DNA of 64,000 nucleotides. Source: Amborella trichopoda (lineage: Eukaryota > Streptophyta > Magnoliopsida > Amborellales > Amborellaceae). The notes under the pieces were generated by a model that did no database searches, was not told where the DNA came from, and saw only the letters and a program-made list of their open reading frames with translations. Position 1 is the stretch's first letter, and every line of letters starts with the position of its first letter. The position numbers were made by a program, and so were the translations under genes. Shown here in pieces: positions 1 through 13,100 of this stretch. Where the stretch lies: NCBI RefSeq assembly GCF_000471905.2, contig NW_006498122.1:2340121-2404120 (forward strand), read 5' to 3'.

Positions 1-58
1 ATATATATATATATATATATATAGGATTATTTTAGAATACACCATTAATATATATATA

Positions 59-468
59 GGGTTTGTCTAGAGTTAACAACCCCTCAAAATACAAATGTTC
101 AAGTTAGATGGGGTTGTGATGGGGGTATTTATCAAAACAATCATTACTTTTTTATTACAAAATTATTTAAATAGATAACTTTACCATCAAGCAAGGGTAA
201 ATTTGAAATTTTCACAAAAGCATAATGGCATTTTAAAAGTTAGTGTCCTGGCACTTTATTTGTAGAGTGCCCTTGTCTTTTAGTTAAAATTTCAACTTTA
301 CCCCGTATGGAGATGACAACGTAATCTGTCTTGTAGTAATATTTACAAAATTGCCCCACAAAAGTAACTTTTTTAAAAAAATAGATTACAAAATTAATAA
401 ATCCACTCTTCACAACTGTCTCTATCTTGAACCTTTGTAATTTGAAGGGTTTTGAAGTTTAGATTATC

Positions 469-470
<2 letters not shown>
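59..470. mobile_element. MITE with about 45-bp terminal inverted repeats
   Basis: The left end starts GGGTTTGTCTAGAG and the reverse complement of the right end starts GGGATAATCTAAAC. The two ends continue to match imperfectly for about 45 bp, both reaching a TTCAAG motif. The element is flanked on both sides by (AT)n, so the target duplication cannot be read. There is no coding capacity. It lies in the last visible intron of the receptor-kinase gene. The superfamily is unresolved; the GGG termini would fit a Mutator-like MITE. Confidence 0.55.
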
Positions 471-501
<31 letters not shown>

Positions 502-503
<2 letters not shown>

Positions 504-852
504 ATTATTTTAGAATACACCATATTAATGGTGAACTTCGAATTAAGTATTTCAAAATTTTTAACATGAAATGCCGATACAATATGAAAAAATATATTAA
601 CAATTGCTTATTTGAAAATTTAATTTTAACTTACCTTTAAAGTCCAATCATCATTTAAAAAGTCAAAAGAATCTGTTTGAATTTGAAATTGAGTTTTAGC
701 GGGATTTTGAAAAGACCAAAATACCCTTTCCGAAGTATATGAAATATTTATAGTAAGGTCCTTTTTGACCATGTAAGGGTATTTTATGATAAAAAATTTT
801 GAAATACTAAATTCTAAATTCACTATTAGCATAGTGCATTCTAGAATAACCC
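502..852. mobile_element. MITE with about 70-bp terminal inverted repeats
   Basis: The left end starts GGATTATTTTAGAATACACC and the reverse complement of the right end starts GGGTTATTCTAGAATGCAC. Similarity runs about 70 bp inward through a shared AGTATTTCAAAATTTTT stretch. Length is about 351 bp, non-coding, and flanked by AT repeats. A second copy of its first 30 or so bases lies at 24-55, on the far side of the neighbouring MITE. Confidence 0.6.
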
Positions 853-1187
853 ATATATGTATGTATATATATCATTTATTTTATATATAGGAAAAGGAGA
901 GTATACGACCTGTGTATGAAATATGGCACATGGCCAAGGCATCTAGCCTCTACTCTCAACAATGGATAATGGAGAATACCCATAACCTGGTGAATGTCAC
1001 TTATTGTCAACAATGACTAATCCTCACTATCCATCACTAAGGAGATAGGCGTTCATGCCCTGGGTGCATACCGTATACCATACGCACTGTATTAGGTATT
1101 CTTGCCCAGTATAAATTGGAATTGCACCAAAAAGATTTTGAAGTTCTAACGGTACACCAATATGTTAATTGTGAATAATAACCTTAC

Positions 1188-4100
1188 CGGGGTGCCTTTC
1201 ACCACAGTGGAAACGTGTTCTGGGGCATCACCCTCAAGCTCCGGAACAGGCGCAAGCCTTGACAGCCCAAAATCTGCAACTTTAGCGATAAATTTCGAAT
1301 CCAACAAAATGTTGCTAGCTTTGATATCACGGTGGAATATAGGAGGATTGGCTTCATTGTGAAGATATGATATGCCTCGAGCTGAGCCCAATGCTAGGCG
1401 TAGCCTCATGGCAAAATTCAATGGTTCCTTCACTTTTTCTGTCAAAGTCATTGGTAGTAAGCAGAAATACGGGTGTGATGAAATTATCTTTAAAAAAAGG
1501 CCAATAATTTGATGCCTCATTAATGAATGCATACACTCATATGTACTGCAAAGCACTTCAGCTTTTTATCAGGAATTTCTCGGAAAACAAAATAAAGTCT
1601 CCCAAGCGAAGACTTCAACTGTCACTACTTTTTATCGTCAAAGGCAACAAATATCATGCAAAAAATAGTATGAAAAAACAAAGAAAGTAAGTGTTACACA
1701 AACAAGGTCCAAGAGGAATACCAGAAAGGTGATTTCGCAGGTTGCCGTTTGGCATGAACTCATAAACCAACATCTATAAAACAACAAAAGTAGATGTGTT
1801 ACAATTATAGTTACTGATACCCAATGTATCCATTGACTGCAGAATAACAACGCTATTTGGCTTGACATTTAGGTGTGCTCAGGGTTAAGTCCCCACCTGG
1901 TTTGGCTTGGTACAGTTAGTTTCGGGGGATTTTTAAAATGTTGTTTTTTTTTTTGAGAAATTCCAAAAAATACATCATCGTCATCGTCAAGGCCTTTTCC
2001 CAACTAATTGGGGTCGGCTACACGAATCCTGGTCATTGTGCTCTATCAAGGGTCATAACCTTAGTGAAGCCATAAGTACCCATATCTTTTCTCACTACTT
2101 CCAACTATCTCATTTTGGGTCTATCCCTTGCCGTTTTTGAGCCTTCCACTTGAACTAACTCGCACCTCCTAACAGGTTTTGTACTGGGTCCGAGCCACAC
2201 ATGGCCAGTCACCTAAGTCTACACTCTTTCGTTTTATCGCCTATTGGTGCCACACCTAAATTTTTTCGAATGTATTTATTTCGAATTCTATCCCTTCTTG
2301 TCTTGCCACTCATCCATCTCAACATCCTCATCTTCACTATACTCATTCTATGGGTATGTTGTGAAGAAAATAAAAAAGAATTTTCTTTTCTAGAAAATAA
2401 TAGTCTCTTAAAAAATTTGAAAAAGAGAACAATTTTACCTATTCTCCAAAAAAATATAACCTTTTATACACTATTTTTCAAAATATCTTAGGAATGAAAA
2501 AAAATTAATTTCTACCTAAATGGAAACAAGAGAAGCCAATGCCAAGCAAATAATTTTGCATCCCATTAAGTCAAGAAAATGGATGCCTCCAAATAGCATG
2601 TCACAATGTTTTAGGCAAGAACATAGAAATTCTTGAGTTTGTAAATTTTAAAGAAACAGAACATACCTGTTCACCTTCTTCATCACAATACCCAACAAGA
2701 GAGACTAGGTTACGATGGTGCAGGCGTGACAGTAACTCAATTTCTGTAAGGAACTCTGTCTGACCCTGTAGAGAACCTTCCTCTGCACGCTTTATAGCAA
2801 CTATTTTTCCGTCTGCTAGAATTCCTTTATAGACCTTTCCATAACCTCCGTGGCCAACTTGAGAGGAACTGCTAAAATTGTTTGTGGCTAATGCCATCTC
2901 CCCAAAACTGAAGCTTTTGACACCTTCTACTTTGATAAGGGACTTTGAGACTGCAAAGTACAAAACAGGAAACTCTTATTGCAATAAAATCTCCCAATAC
3001 ATAGGATTATTGGATCAGTCTTTTTCTCCATTTTATTATCAGTTTTGTGTACCCATGGAAATTTTATTGATGTATACTGTACAAATGAAGAAGAGAAAGG
3101 ATGAAGCAATCACTAAGGTTTAATAGGGTCCACTATCTTATAATTAAGCAGCAGTATCGTAGATTCACAATAGTACACTTGATTTCTTTTTCTTTTTCGG
3201 TGGTTAAAAATTCCATTAGATTAAAATTGAGAAATTTATTTTCACAATTTAAGAAAAATATTAAAGTTCAATCCGCTTGATCCAAAGGCATCCTTATTAG
3301 GTAAAATAAAATCAATGAACACGTAGAATACACTGAACCCTCCCATATCATAATTAGGGCTTCTATGTCTTTTTTTATTTGGAGCAGTCCCCTTGGTTTG
3401 AAACATGAGTTCAGATGCCCAAATTTGGGAAAGACGCCACACAAATATAATATGAAAAAGAAACCAATCCCTCCAGGACAGGAGGTCCTTTTTTTTTTTT
3501 TTCTTTTTTTGTTTTTTTGAATGTCAAAGCAGAAGAGAAAAAGGTCCTAAAACTCCTGCATGCAGAGCATATTTTCCCTCTATCATATCCTGTGCTTTTA
3601 CTGTACTAAGAACCAGCTTTAAAGGCCCAACAATTATAAACCATTAAAATTATGTGGTGCATAGTACTTAAAAAGCAGTACGCACCACTGGAGTTGCATT
3701 CGTTCCAAGGTCAAAGAATATCAGAATTATCAAATTAAAACATGTGATTCAAAATATGCACACCACTTCAAAGAGTAAAGGAAGTCCTAGAAAACAATTT
3801 TTAAATAGAACATCAAAGGCTTCCCCAAAGGCCTGGGGATACTCAAATATATTTGTTTAAAAAAATAAAAACAATTAATAGAATTCAAATGGGAATGGGA
3901 ATAAGATAACTCACGGTGACGCCTTCTTGAGACACCACGTTGGGATTTCATGTGCCATTTCAAGATGAAAAGAAAGATAATTGAAGACAATGCAACAGTA
4001 ACAGCGATAGCTCCTAGTACAATGCCAACAATGGCAACACTGCTTATCCCTGACTTTGAAGACTCTAGAACCACTGTTATAGCAATAATATCAATCAGAA

Positions 4101-7100
4101 ACCAGTCTATTCAGAGTGTAAAATAAGAGACGAGATAAAAGACATGTTTCTTGAGACATACCACCAGCATAAGGTCCCTGAAGAGTGAAATCGAGCAATT
4201 CATAAGGGCCAAAGACTTCACTATCAGGAATCGTCCACCCAGTAAACTTGCCTCTTAATCTTTGAATCTCACTTAAGTTGAAAGTATAGGAGACATTACT
4301 GAACTGAGGGAAAAGTTTCAGATACATTCTTAGTCTAGAACCCTCCTCCCAGATAAAAGTTTCGATGACTAGCTGATAAAGGTCAATGTTTAGACCAGAT
4401 GTTATATACTCTTCAAAAGGCATCATATAGGGAGGGAAAGACGAAATTCCAGGACTTTTCAAACGATATCCAACTTTAATTGGTGCAGCACAAAAGCATG
4501 GAACAGGTGATTTAGGAACATATTCGAAGAGGTTCGCAGTAGGGCATGCCTGAGGGGGGCAATCAACTTTTGTAATGTCAACTGCTTCCTCGTTAGTAAT
4601 TTGAATTCCACAGTATTGGGATATATTGAGGTTGTTTGCATTTGTACAAATACGATTTCCTCGAAGCCTGAATAATGCAACCCATAACAGCATTTTAATC
4701 TCAATGCGCCACAAAGTGTTCAGTACAAGTAAATCCAATAATTTTATGAAAATCATGAATCATAGCAACTGTCAGATTTTGAAAACAGATACATGAGATA
4801 AGAAAAATGAACTGTGAACATTGTATTGAACATATGGACGCAAATAGAATAGTAAGAGAGAGGATATCTGGAAGAAATCTGCCTCAAATGTGGGGTCTCA
4901 AGGGTAAGGTTGAGAGTTTGGAAGGTACTCCTCCCACTTTAATTTATGATCTGTACCATGTATTGTTCCATCTGCACTATTCTTTTCTAGAAATTGTATT
5001 TATCTATTAAAAACAACTACTTAAAAATCAATTATTAAACAATTCTGTGAACAAGAAAAAATATTTATCAACTATACAACCAAAACTGACTGTTGTAGAA
5101 TGTACAGCAATCTCCTGTCATTGGGCAGATTATTCCATATTGAAAATCATTGTTAGAAGCTTATGGATGACAATGAGGGTAGGAAGTGGGCTGACTGACC
5201 ACATCAGCTTATAATAAGAAAAAAAGCAAAATCAAAACAGAAGACAGATGCACTTCCAAAACAATGTAAAGATGCAAAAGTGGACGTGCGAAGGTGCTAA
5301 TCACATAGCCATAACCATATTTCCAAGGCCACTCAAGATAAAACCATCAGCTTTTTGTCATCGATTCATTTTAGCCTTTTTAACAATTCAAAGGGACTCA
5401 TCAACCTCAGCTGAAAATTATGTGTGAGTGCATATGGAGCAAAAGAATTTGTGGTCCAAAGGAACAAAACTTATGTTCGGTACAGGACCATGGCCAAACA
5501 CCATTTTAGAAAGATTTATTTGACCCTAAAACTCTCAAATCATCTTTCTTTGTCTCTAAGAACAATCTAAGGGAGAAATTTGACTTGGAGCTCAAAAACT
5601 GTTCCAAACCAATTTCCATTCCAAGATTGACTCTGCGCCTTTCATTTGATGGACTATTAAATTTGGGGTTTAAGAGCACACCGTCTTTTTTTTTTTGAAA
5701 TTGATCATGAGGTGAACCAGAGATGATTCGAAGATTTTGAGGTCATAATCATCCCCTGACCAGGTGTTTTGCACTGCAAACCTAAAACAGGTTCATGGCA
5801 AACCCTTTGGCAAACAATGGCTAACAACGATAAAGCAAACTTAAACATGCATTCACTTGCAGCCCATGACATTTCTAGGGGACCACGAATTTGTTATCCA
5901 TAAAAGAATCCAATCATATGTTTTTCCCTTCGTTCATGAAGATCCAAACGGCTCTTGAACAATCCAAAGCTCATAATTTCTGGTCGGCAATATAGTAAGA
6001 GGTGAGATGGTTACTTGATGGTGACATTTGCAGGAGGATTCAATACACCAGAAATGTTAGAAAACATGTTGTCCTCAAGATCCCTGCATGGTTCAAGCAT
6101 AGCCAGTTAATCATTGAGCAATAATAGACTTGCCCGAAAACAAAAACGAAAAAGAGTTAGCTAATGAAAAAAAAATCCCAATATAAAGAATATATGCATT
6201 CAACTGTTTTTTAATGAATATAAGATGAAGGTGAGGGATTGAGGAAGAGACACTGGCCCCACATGCAGGTCCCCTCTTCCCTTGCCAGCCTGGGCTAGGT
6301 TACCCCGAATATTACTTGCAATCCTAGGCGAGCACAAAAAGGCATCCCTACCATGACAAATATCAATTATTTCGTTAAATATGCCGGCCATCCTCCATGG
6401 ATGAACACTTTCCTTGCAAGCCCATTAATGACATTCAATGAATCACCCTCAACCATGAGGGGACTTAAGAACAAGTGCAAACTGATCCATCAGCAATGCT
6501 TTAGCTTCAGCCAAAATTGGCACGATCAAATCCCAAAGTTCCTGCATATGTTAGAACTAGCTTAACCCATTAGAGTTCTTACATTCCACCCACCCCTGAT
6601 GGGTGCTGATTACCAGATGAACTACCATTAAAATTCAACTTCAGCTTCCCCTATAGTGGCGCAAGCCATTCGGCATGATTTTCATCTCTAGTTATCGTGC
6701 TATTTGCCACCACTTCCCGCTCCCACAATGTCTTGAGCCCATAAACAAGAGCACTATAAATTAAAGCCCAGGAGATCGTCATGTGCCATATTCTTTCTCC
6801 AACTGTTCCAGCTTTAGGTACCTCCTTCGAAGATTCGCTTGTTTCTTTCCAACCATAGGCCCCATAGCACACATATACAACCGACTGACCACATAGCATC
6901 ACCCTATTGAGGGAATGGGCTCACCCTCCAGCCATTCAAAACCTGCAAGACAGTATCAGGAAAGACCCAATGTACTCCCGAGGAGCCCAAAATATAACTC
7001 TACACCACTACAACAAAGATACAAAGGAGCAATAGGTGATTCACTGACTCTTCATTCAACTATAAAGTAAGGGAATATACTCTCAAACATACATGACACG

Positions 7101-10100
7101 TAAATGACCAAAGTACCCTTATAGGTAAATGCACAATCAAGAGTGGAATTTCAATCACCAAGGACATTGTGACCTTTATATGAAATTAAATTTAGAACAC
7201 TACCATCCTGCCTCAAATTCATTTCGCCAGAAGAGATCAAGATAATCACAACAATGGTCAAGTGATCGACAATCAGCTAAGAACTAGCACCATGTGGGAG
7301 ACACACTTAGCACGTTAAGAACAATACTCCAAATTAAAGAAGTGTGAGAACAAAGTAAGCATGGTGTACAATTTATTGCACTTTGTCATGCCCTTTGGCC
7401 AAAGAAATGCACAATGTTCCAAAAACACCCTAGGTGCCCCAGGGGGGATACGCTGCCTAGCTAAGTAGCCGCCCAAAACCTGAGCGGCCTAGGTTCATAA
7501 GGGGGTAAGGGGTGTCCAGTAATCCTATTTTAGGTCTAGATCTGTATAAAAAATGCATATTTATACATTTTTTATAATAATAAAAAAACCAAAAATACCC
7601 CACCCGATGGGTATTTTTGTAGCTAGGAGAGTGCAGTTCCATGGGCGCCCACCTTGATGGGGAACTAGGCGCCTAGGGACAACCGGCCTACTTGGTCCAC
7701 CCAGGCCTGGGCGATGCGCCCAAGGCCTCCGCCTAGGCGCTGGACAGACCGCTTTTTGAATCAATGCAAACGCACATGAGCTTTTAGCCCATGAGCACGA
7801 CAAGGATCTCTTGAGCTATAATCCACAGGTTTCAGGAGTTTTGGACTATTTCACTAGTTTTTTCGAGAATTTTGGTAAGTTCCCTAGGGATAAACAATTG
7901 CACCTAAGGTAATTGTAGCACCTCAATCAAATTGAGGGAGCTTAAAGGAGCAAAAACTCTATTTATTTATTTATTTGATAAAGAAGGAATTTCCTGATGT
8001 TTTAAATCTTATAGAAAAACTTTGTTTCAAATGTTATAGAAAAAATTAATTCAATTTTAAATTAATCAGGAAAGTTATCCCTATCCAAGACCTATGGTAT
8101 TCATTTTGGGACTGAATTTCTTGTAATAAAAAATTTCAAGAACACCTCCACTTTTTCCTTATTCAATATTATCAACTCTTACTGATGACGAATAATTTGG
8201 TACTTTTCTCATTGATAATAGTAGTTCTTTATGGAATCTTCAAGGCAGACCACATTGTAAATTTTACAAGGCAAATCATTGTGTTCCTTGCGTTTCTCTT
8301 TTTGTAATATATAAGAAATTGTAAAAGCCTCAAGGAATATAAAAAATTTCAAGGCTTGCTTCCCTCAAAAAAAAAAAATTTGAAGACTTAATTCATATTT
8401 TTTCTGGTAATTAATTTTAAGACTTTCTGATCTAAAAGCTTGAACTTAAGAACTCCATTCTATTCTTTACGTAACATAATTGATAATGGTTCTGATTTTC
8501 TTTGTCAAATTTTCATTAGTTGCATTGCCTAGGTGATGAAACAAGTGATTATGTCTGGAATATCATATAAGATGAGATTTATAGAACATTTTTATTACAA
8601 TTTTTCTTTTGTCCCCATCAGTTTCCTATTTTCATTTATTTTTATATTTTGAGTCATTAAAAAATAATTCCCCCGATAGAACAATCGAATCAACAAATAT
8701 TTCCCTTTACTAGACAAATCGAAAAGCAAATATGTTAACATTTGTTGTAATCATTAAGATACAAAAACTAGTGAGGAAGACATGGTAGGAAATAAAACGA
8801 AATTGGAGTAAAGGCAAGTAATAGAAACCAAAAAAAAAAAAAAAGAGAAAATGCATTTCAGGTGTACTTCAGGAACAAATGTGAAGTTTTAGAGCCTGGT
8901 ACCACAGAGAAAAGGTAGAATCAACAAATCACGAAAAAGATAAAGCCAATTGAAGAAAGATTTGAATGGAAGGAATTAACTAAGTCACAGAACATTTTGA
9001 GGTTGGAAAAGATGGGGTAAGTGACAGCTCAAAAGAGGAAAACATAGACATTTAAATTTTCAATAAAATTTGTGTTAGCTACATGGTGAGCACTAAATGT
9101 AAAATCTTTGAAGCTTTTACTTGTAAAGATAGAGAAATTACAGGTGCACCTGGAAAAAGATAAGAGTTGAAAAAAATGAGGTGGACATAAGGAGAGACCT
9201 TGTGTAGAGAATATTTTCACTTAAGTTTAAAAGGAGGGGATGAAATTTATAATATACAAGTGTGATAGATACAAAACTTGGCAAAGTTAAAAATCTACAT
9301 ATAAGCAAATGGGCAGACCATATGAATGTAGCCCTAACACAAAAAACTTACAAATGATGGATGGATTTATCAAGCCTCAATCTTCTTAAACTCATAATTG
9401 AAGGGCGTAAAGATGTAAAGAACACATTCAGTTTTGAAACTTGCCAGGCCATCTCTCAACTCGAAGTTGGCTTGAGTATGCCAACCCAAACAGGTAGGTA
9501 GACTTGGCAAATGGTGGTGACGCCTAGCTACACAAAATGACCTGCTGTGGACCCAAATAATTCGCTGCAAGTACAAAATTCCTACTAATACTTGGCTGCC
9601 AGAAGGGCGCTCCTCGAGCAGGGCATCAGAAGCCTGGAAGTCTTTTCTGTCATCTCTTACTCTCTTTCAAAAGAGTACCCGCTGCCACCTTAGGGAAGGC
9701 CATCGCATTCGCTTTTGGACAGACCTTTGGTTGGGTCATACCCCTTTCAGGGACCTCTTCCCCTCCCTCTTCTCCCTAGCAACCAACACTTCATCCTTAA
9801 TCGCAGACGAGATGCCCCTCTCGGGCAACATTAGAGTTTGGAGCCCATCCTTTAGACACCCTCTTACTGACCTCGAAACCGAAGACTTCCTCTCCTTGTC
9901 GTCTTTGTTGTATTCAAACTTCTTAGCCCCTTCAGGGTCGGACCGCATTGTGTGGACCCCTTCCCCCTCGGGGTCCTTCACGGTAGCTTCTTTTTATAAG
10001 AAACTCCTTTTACCCCAACTTATCCTCATTCTCCGAATTCCATTGTGGCCCAGGTTTGGTCTTCCATCGCACCTCCTAAAGTGCAAGTTTTCAATTGGAT

Positions 10101-13100
10101 CGCTTGCTCCGAAAAGACCTAACTACAACAGAGGGTCTCTATCCCCAACTATTGCATGATGTGCACTAGCGAGGAAGAATCCAACCCCCACCTCTTTATT
10201 CATTGTAGTTTGGCTCATGACCTTTGGAGCCTTCTACTCCATCTTTTCGGCCTCTCTTGGGCCACTCCTCCCTCCCTTCCGGCCCTTTTCAACCTTTCTA
10301 GGGACACTCTGTGGCCTTATGCTGGCAAGCTCCTCTGGAAACTTCCAATGGAGCCACTATTTGGGTCATTTGGACAGAGAGGAACTCAAGGATTTTCCAA
10401 GGAATCAAGTGCAAAGTTCCTGCCCTCTTCCACAAAATCACCTCAGATGTCGCTTTTTGGGCCTCCAACCACAAGACCTTCAAAGGAGTTTTGACCTCAA
10501 CTTTCCTACACCGGTGGAAATATTTACAGATCCAATCGTCCAGTGTTCAAAGATCGAGCAACTGGTCTGCCCCCCAGGAGGGCCACACAAAGCTCAACTT
10601 CGACGGGTGCTCTTTGGGCAACCTAGGTCCGGTGGCAGTGGGTGGGGTCTTCCGTGACCACCTTTGCAATACTCTTGCTTCATTCTCCAATTTCATCAGC
10701 CATGCTGACTCCCAATTCGCAGAGTCCATGACACTGCTCACCGACCTTACGCTTCTTAACCCCTCTTGGCCTCAACCATTTACCCCCCACCCCATGGTAT
10801 CTGGCGTCAATTTTTTATGAGATTACTCACATTTGCAGGGATATGGCCGCCTCATGGAGGCATACCTGGCGGGAGTCCAACGCCCTGGGGGACCAACTAG
10901 CTAAAGATGGAGCGCTATCCAGTATTTCGGGACGTGAATGCCTCGCTTTTTGGTTTTTTTGCTTTATTTCCTTGTACAGGGCTGCTGTTATGGCCAGCTT
11001 TTGGTTTTTACTTTCAATTTTACAGTCGGGTTTTTTGGTATTATGCCCGAATATTTTTTTGTATAGGATTACCCTCCCATTAGTCTATATTCTTTTTGGC
11101 ATAAGGCCCAGCCTGTGGGCTTCCTCTGCATCACCATTGTATTTACTTTACTCTCTTTATACAATAGTTAACAGCATCAAAAGAAAAACTGGAGAGCCCC
11201 AAGCCAGAACTAGGGACTCACCTGAGTCTTTCCTTCTTTTGACCTTTGTTATTTGTTACATACTCATCTAAGTAAAGTTGATATTTGGCCATGTCGAACT
11301 GGCTGACTTGGACACGGGATCCTGGAGAGTCCCAACCCAGTCCAGGTTCTTAAATACATAGGGACAAAATCAACAAAAATATGAAGTCTCCAGGAAGAAA
11401 AGGCAATTTATGCATATGAACTTACAAAATAAGTGTTGCATTGCTGCTAAATGATATATTCTGCCAAAGGTCGGATGGAATGGAACCACTCAATTGATTG
11501 CCAGCAAGTGACCTGTTGATGAAAGCGCAAGTAACCATGCATGGCAAGTCATGATATTCCCACCAATAAATAGTGCATATACACAAGAAATACTTTGGTT
11601 GATAGATACACTGGTACCAATTATATATATTTGAAAATTACAATTAAATTGAGAAACATGTTGATAGTTTACTTATTCAGACATTCTCAGAGACTTCGAA
11701 AGCTTAAACATAAAAATAAGAGTATTCACATTGATTTTGAGAGAATAATAGAAACTAAATGGGGAATCTCACAATCTTTGCAGAAGTGGAAGGCCAGAAA
11801 AGCTTGAAGGAATTGATCCATTCAGAGTGTTGTTGGATAGGTCACTGCACAGAATTAAAGTCACATATAAATCCAAGGACAAGGTCTAGACAATCTATGA
11901 TATAAGCATTCACATAAAGAGTCATTACAAGGTGCAAAGCATATATCAAACAGCAAATATCGAAATCTTCTACATGAAAATTACAATACCAAATGATATC
12001 CAGCACATTCCTAAGCAAGAGAAAATATATCCCGTCTACTAGTAGAACATTTAGGAGCCCTATGCATACATTGTAGTAATATTTTGAGAAATTCCCCCTG
12101 TTGGTATGGGTCCAGAAAGCTCGTTCAAGCCAAGATCTCTGAAATACAGAAATACATGTTCAGACATCTTTATCGGTAAAATTTAAAACAAAACAAAAAA
12201 GTCCAAAAGTAGTGATGAGAAACATATCCAATATTATCATTGTAAAATATGATAAGGGATTGTAGTATTTACCCAAAAAAAATAAGGGAACTTACAGGTA
12301 GCCAAGGTCAGGAATACTACTTAAGTCTGGAATACTCCCTTGCAAGCTGCAGTTCCTAAGACTCCTATAAAATCAAGCAGGAAGATACACCACCACCAGA
12401 TAAGTGGATCATTTATTTGTGTATTACAAATATGCAGTATCTAGAAGACATTTAAGATTTCACCTTGAATTTACGGTATATGACCACAATTTAAAAAAAA
12501 AACAAAGAAACAGAAATAAGCATCATAAATAGCACATATCAAACAAGCACTGGAAGCACAAAATAGCAGCAAGAGCAGGGGTACGAGGGAAGGATAAGCA
12601 GTTTCCAAGAGATCTACAGCTTAGAGAACCAGATGGTCATAAAAGAAAGTCAACAGATATGCATATAGGCACACTATTGTGCAAATATATAGTCACAGAC
12701 AGAATCTTCATGAGTTGTATTCATGACTCTGACAGAGTCTCTGTTTCAATCTCTAGGCATCGAGTGCACAGTACATATGCAGCCTACTCCAAATACTCAC
12801 GGTAGGTGCAATTTTGAAGAGGGAGCCACAACCTATGTACCGATGATACTAGATTCAAGATATCATCAATTCTCTGTGGCCATTTGGAAGCATTTCAGAA
12901 ATTCAGAGAGAAATAAAATACTAAATTACTCATTAGTAGCTGTTGTACACTGTAATAAAAAGAAAAACAAATAATATCACCATCATCATCATCCAAGCCT
13001 TATCCCAATTGTTTGGGGTTGACTAGAAGACATAATGTACTCTCTAGAAGAAAATAATACTCACAACTTCAACAATTTTGACATTTTACTGTAGGAGGCT

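Noticed and set aside
2201-2491. 96-codon plus-strand frame
   Set aside because: Antisense of the RTE 3' region inside a receptor-kinase intron.
7561-7803. 80-codon Arg/Pro-rich minus-strand frame
   Set aside because: Lies in the GC-rich hAT-like MITE; composition artefact.
9731-10820. Several overlapping plus-strand frames of 110-170 codons
   Set aside because: They are pieces of the decayed L1 ORF2, not host genes.
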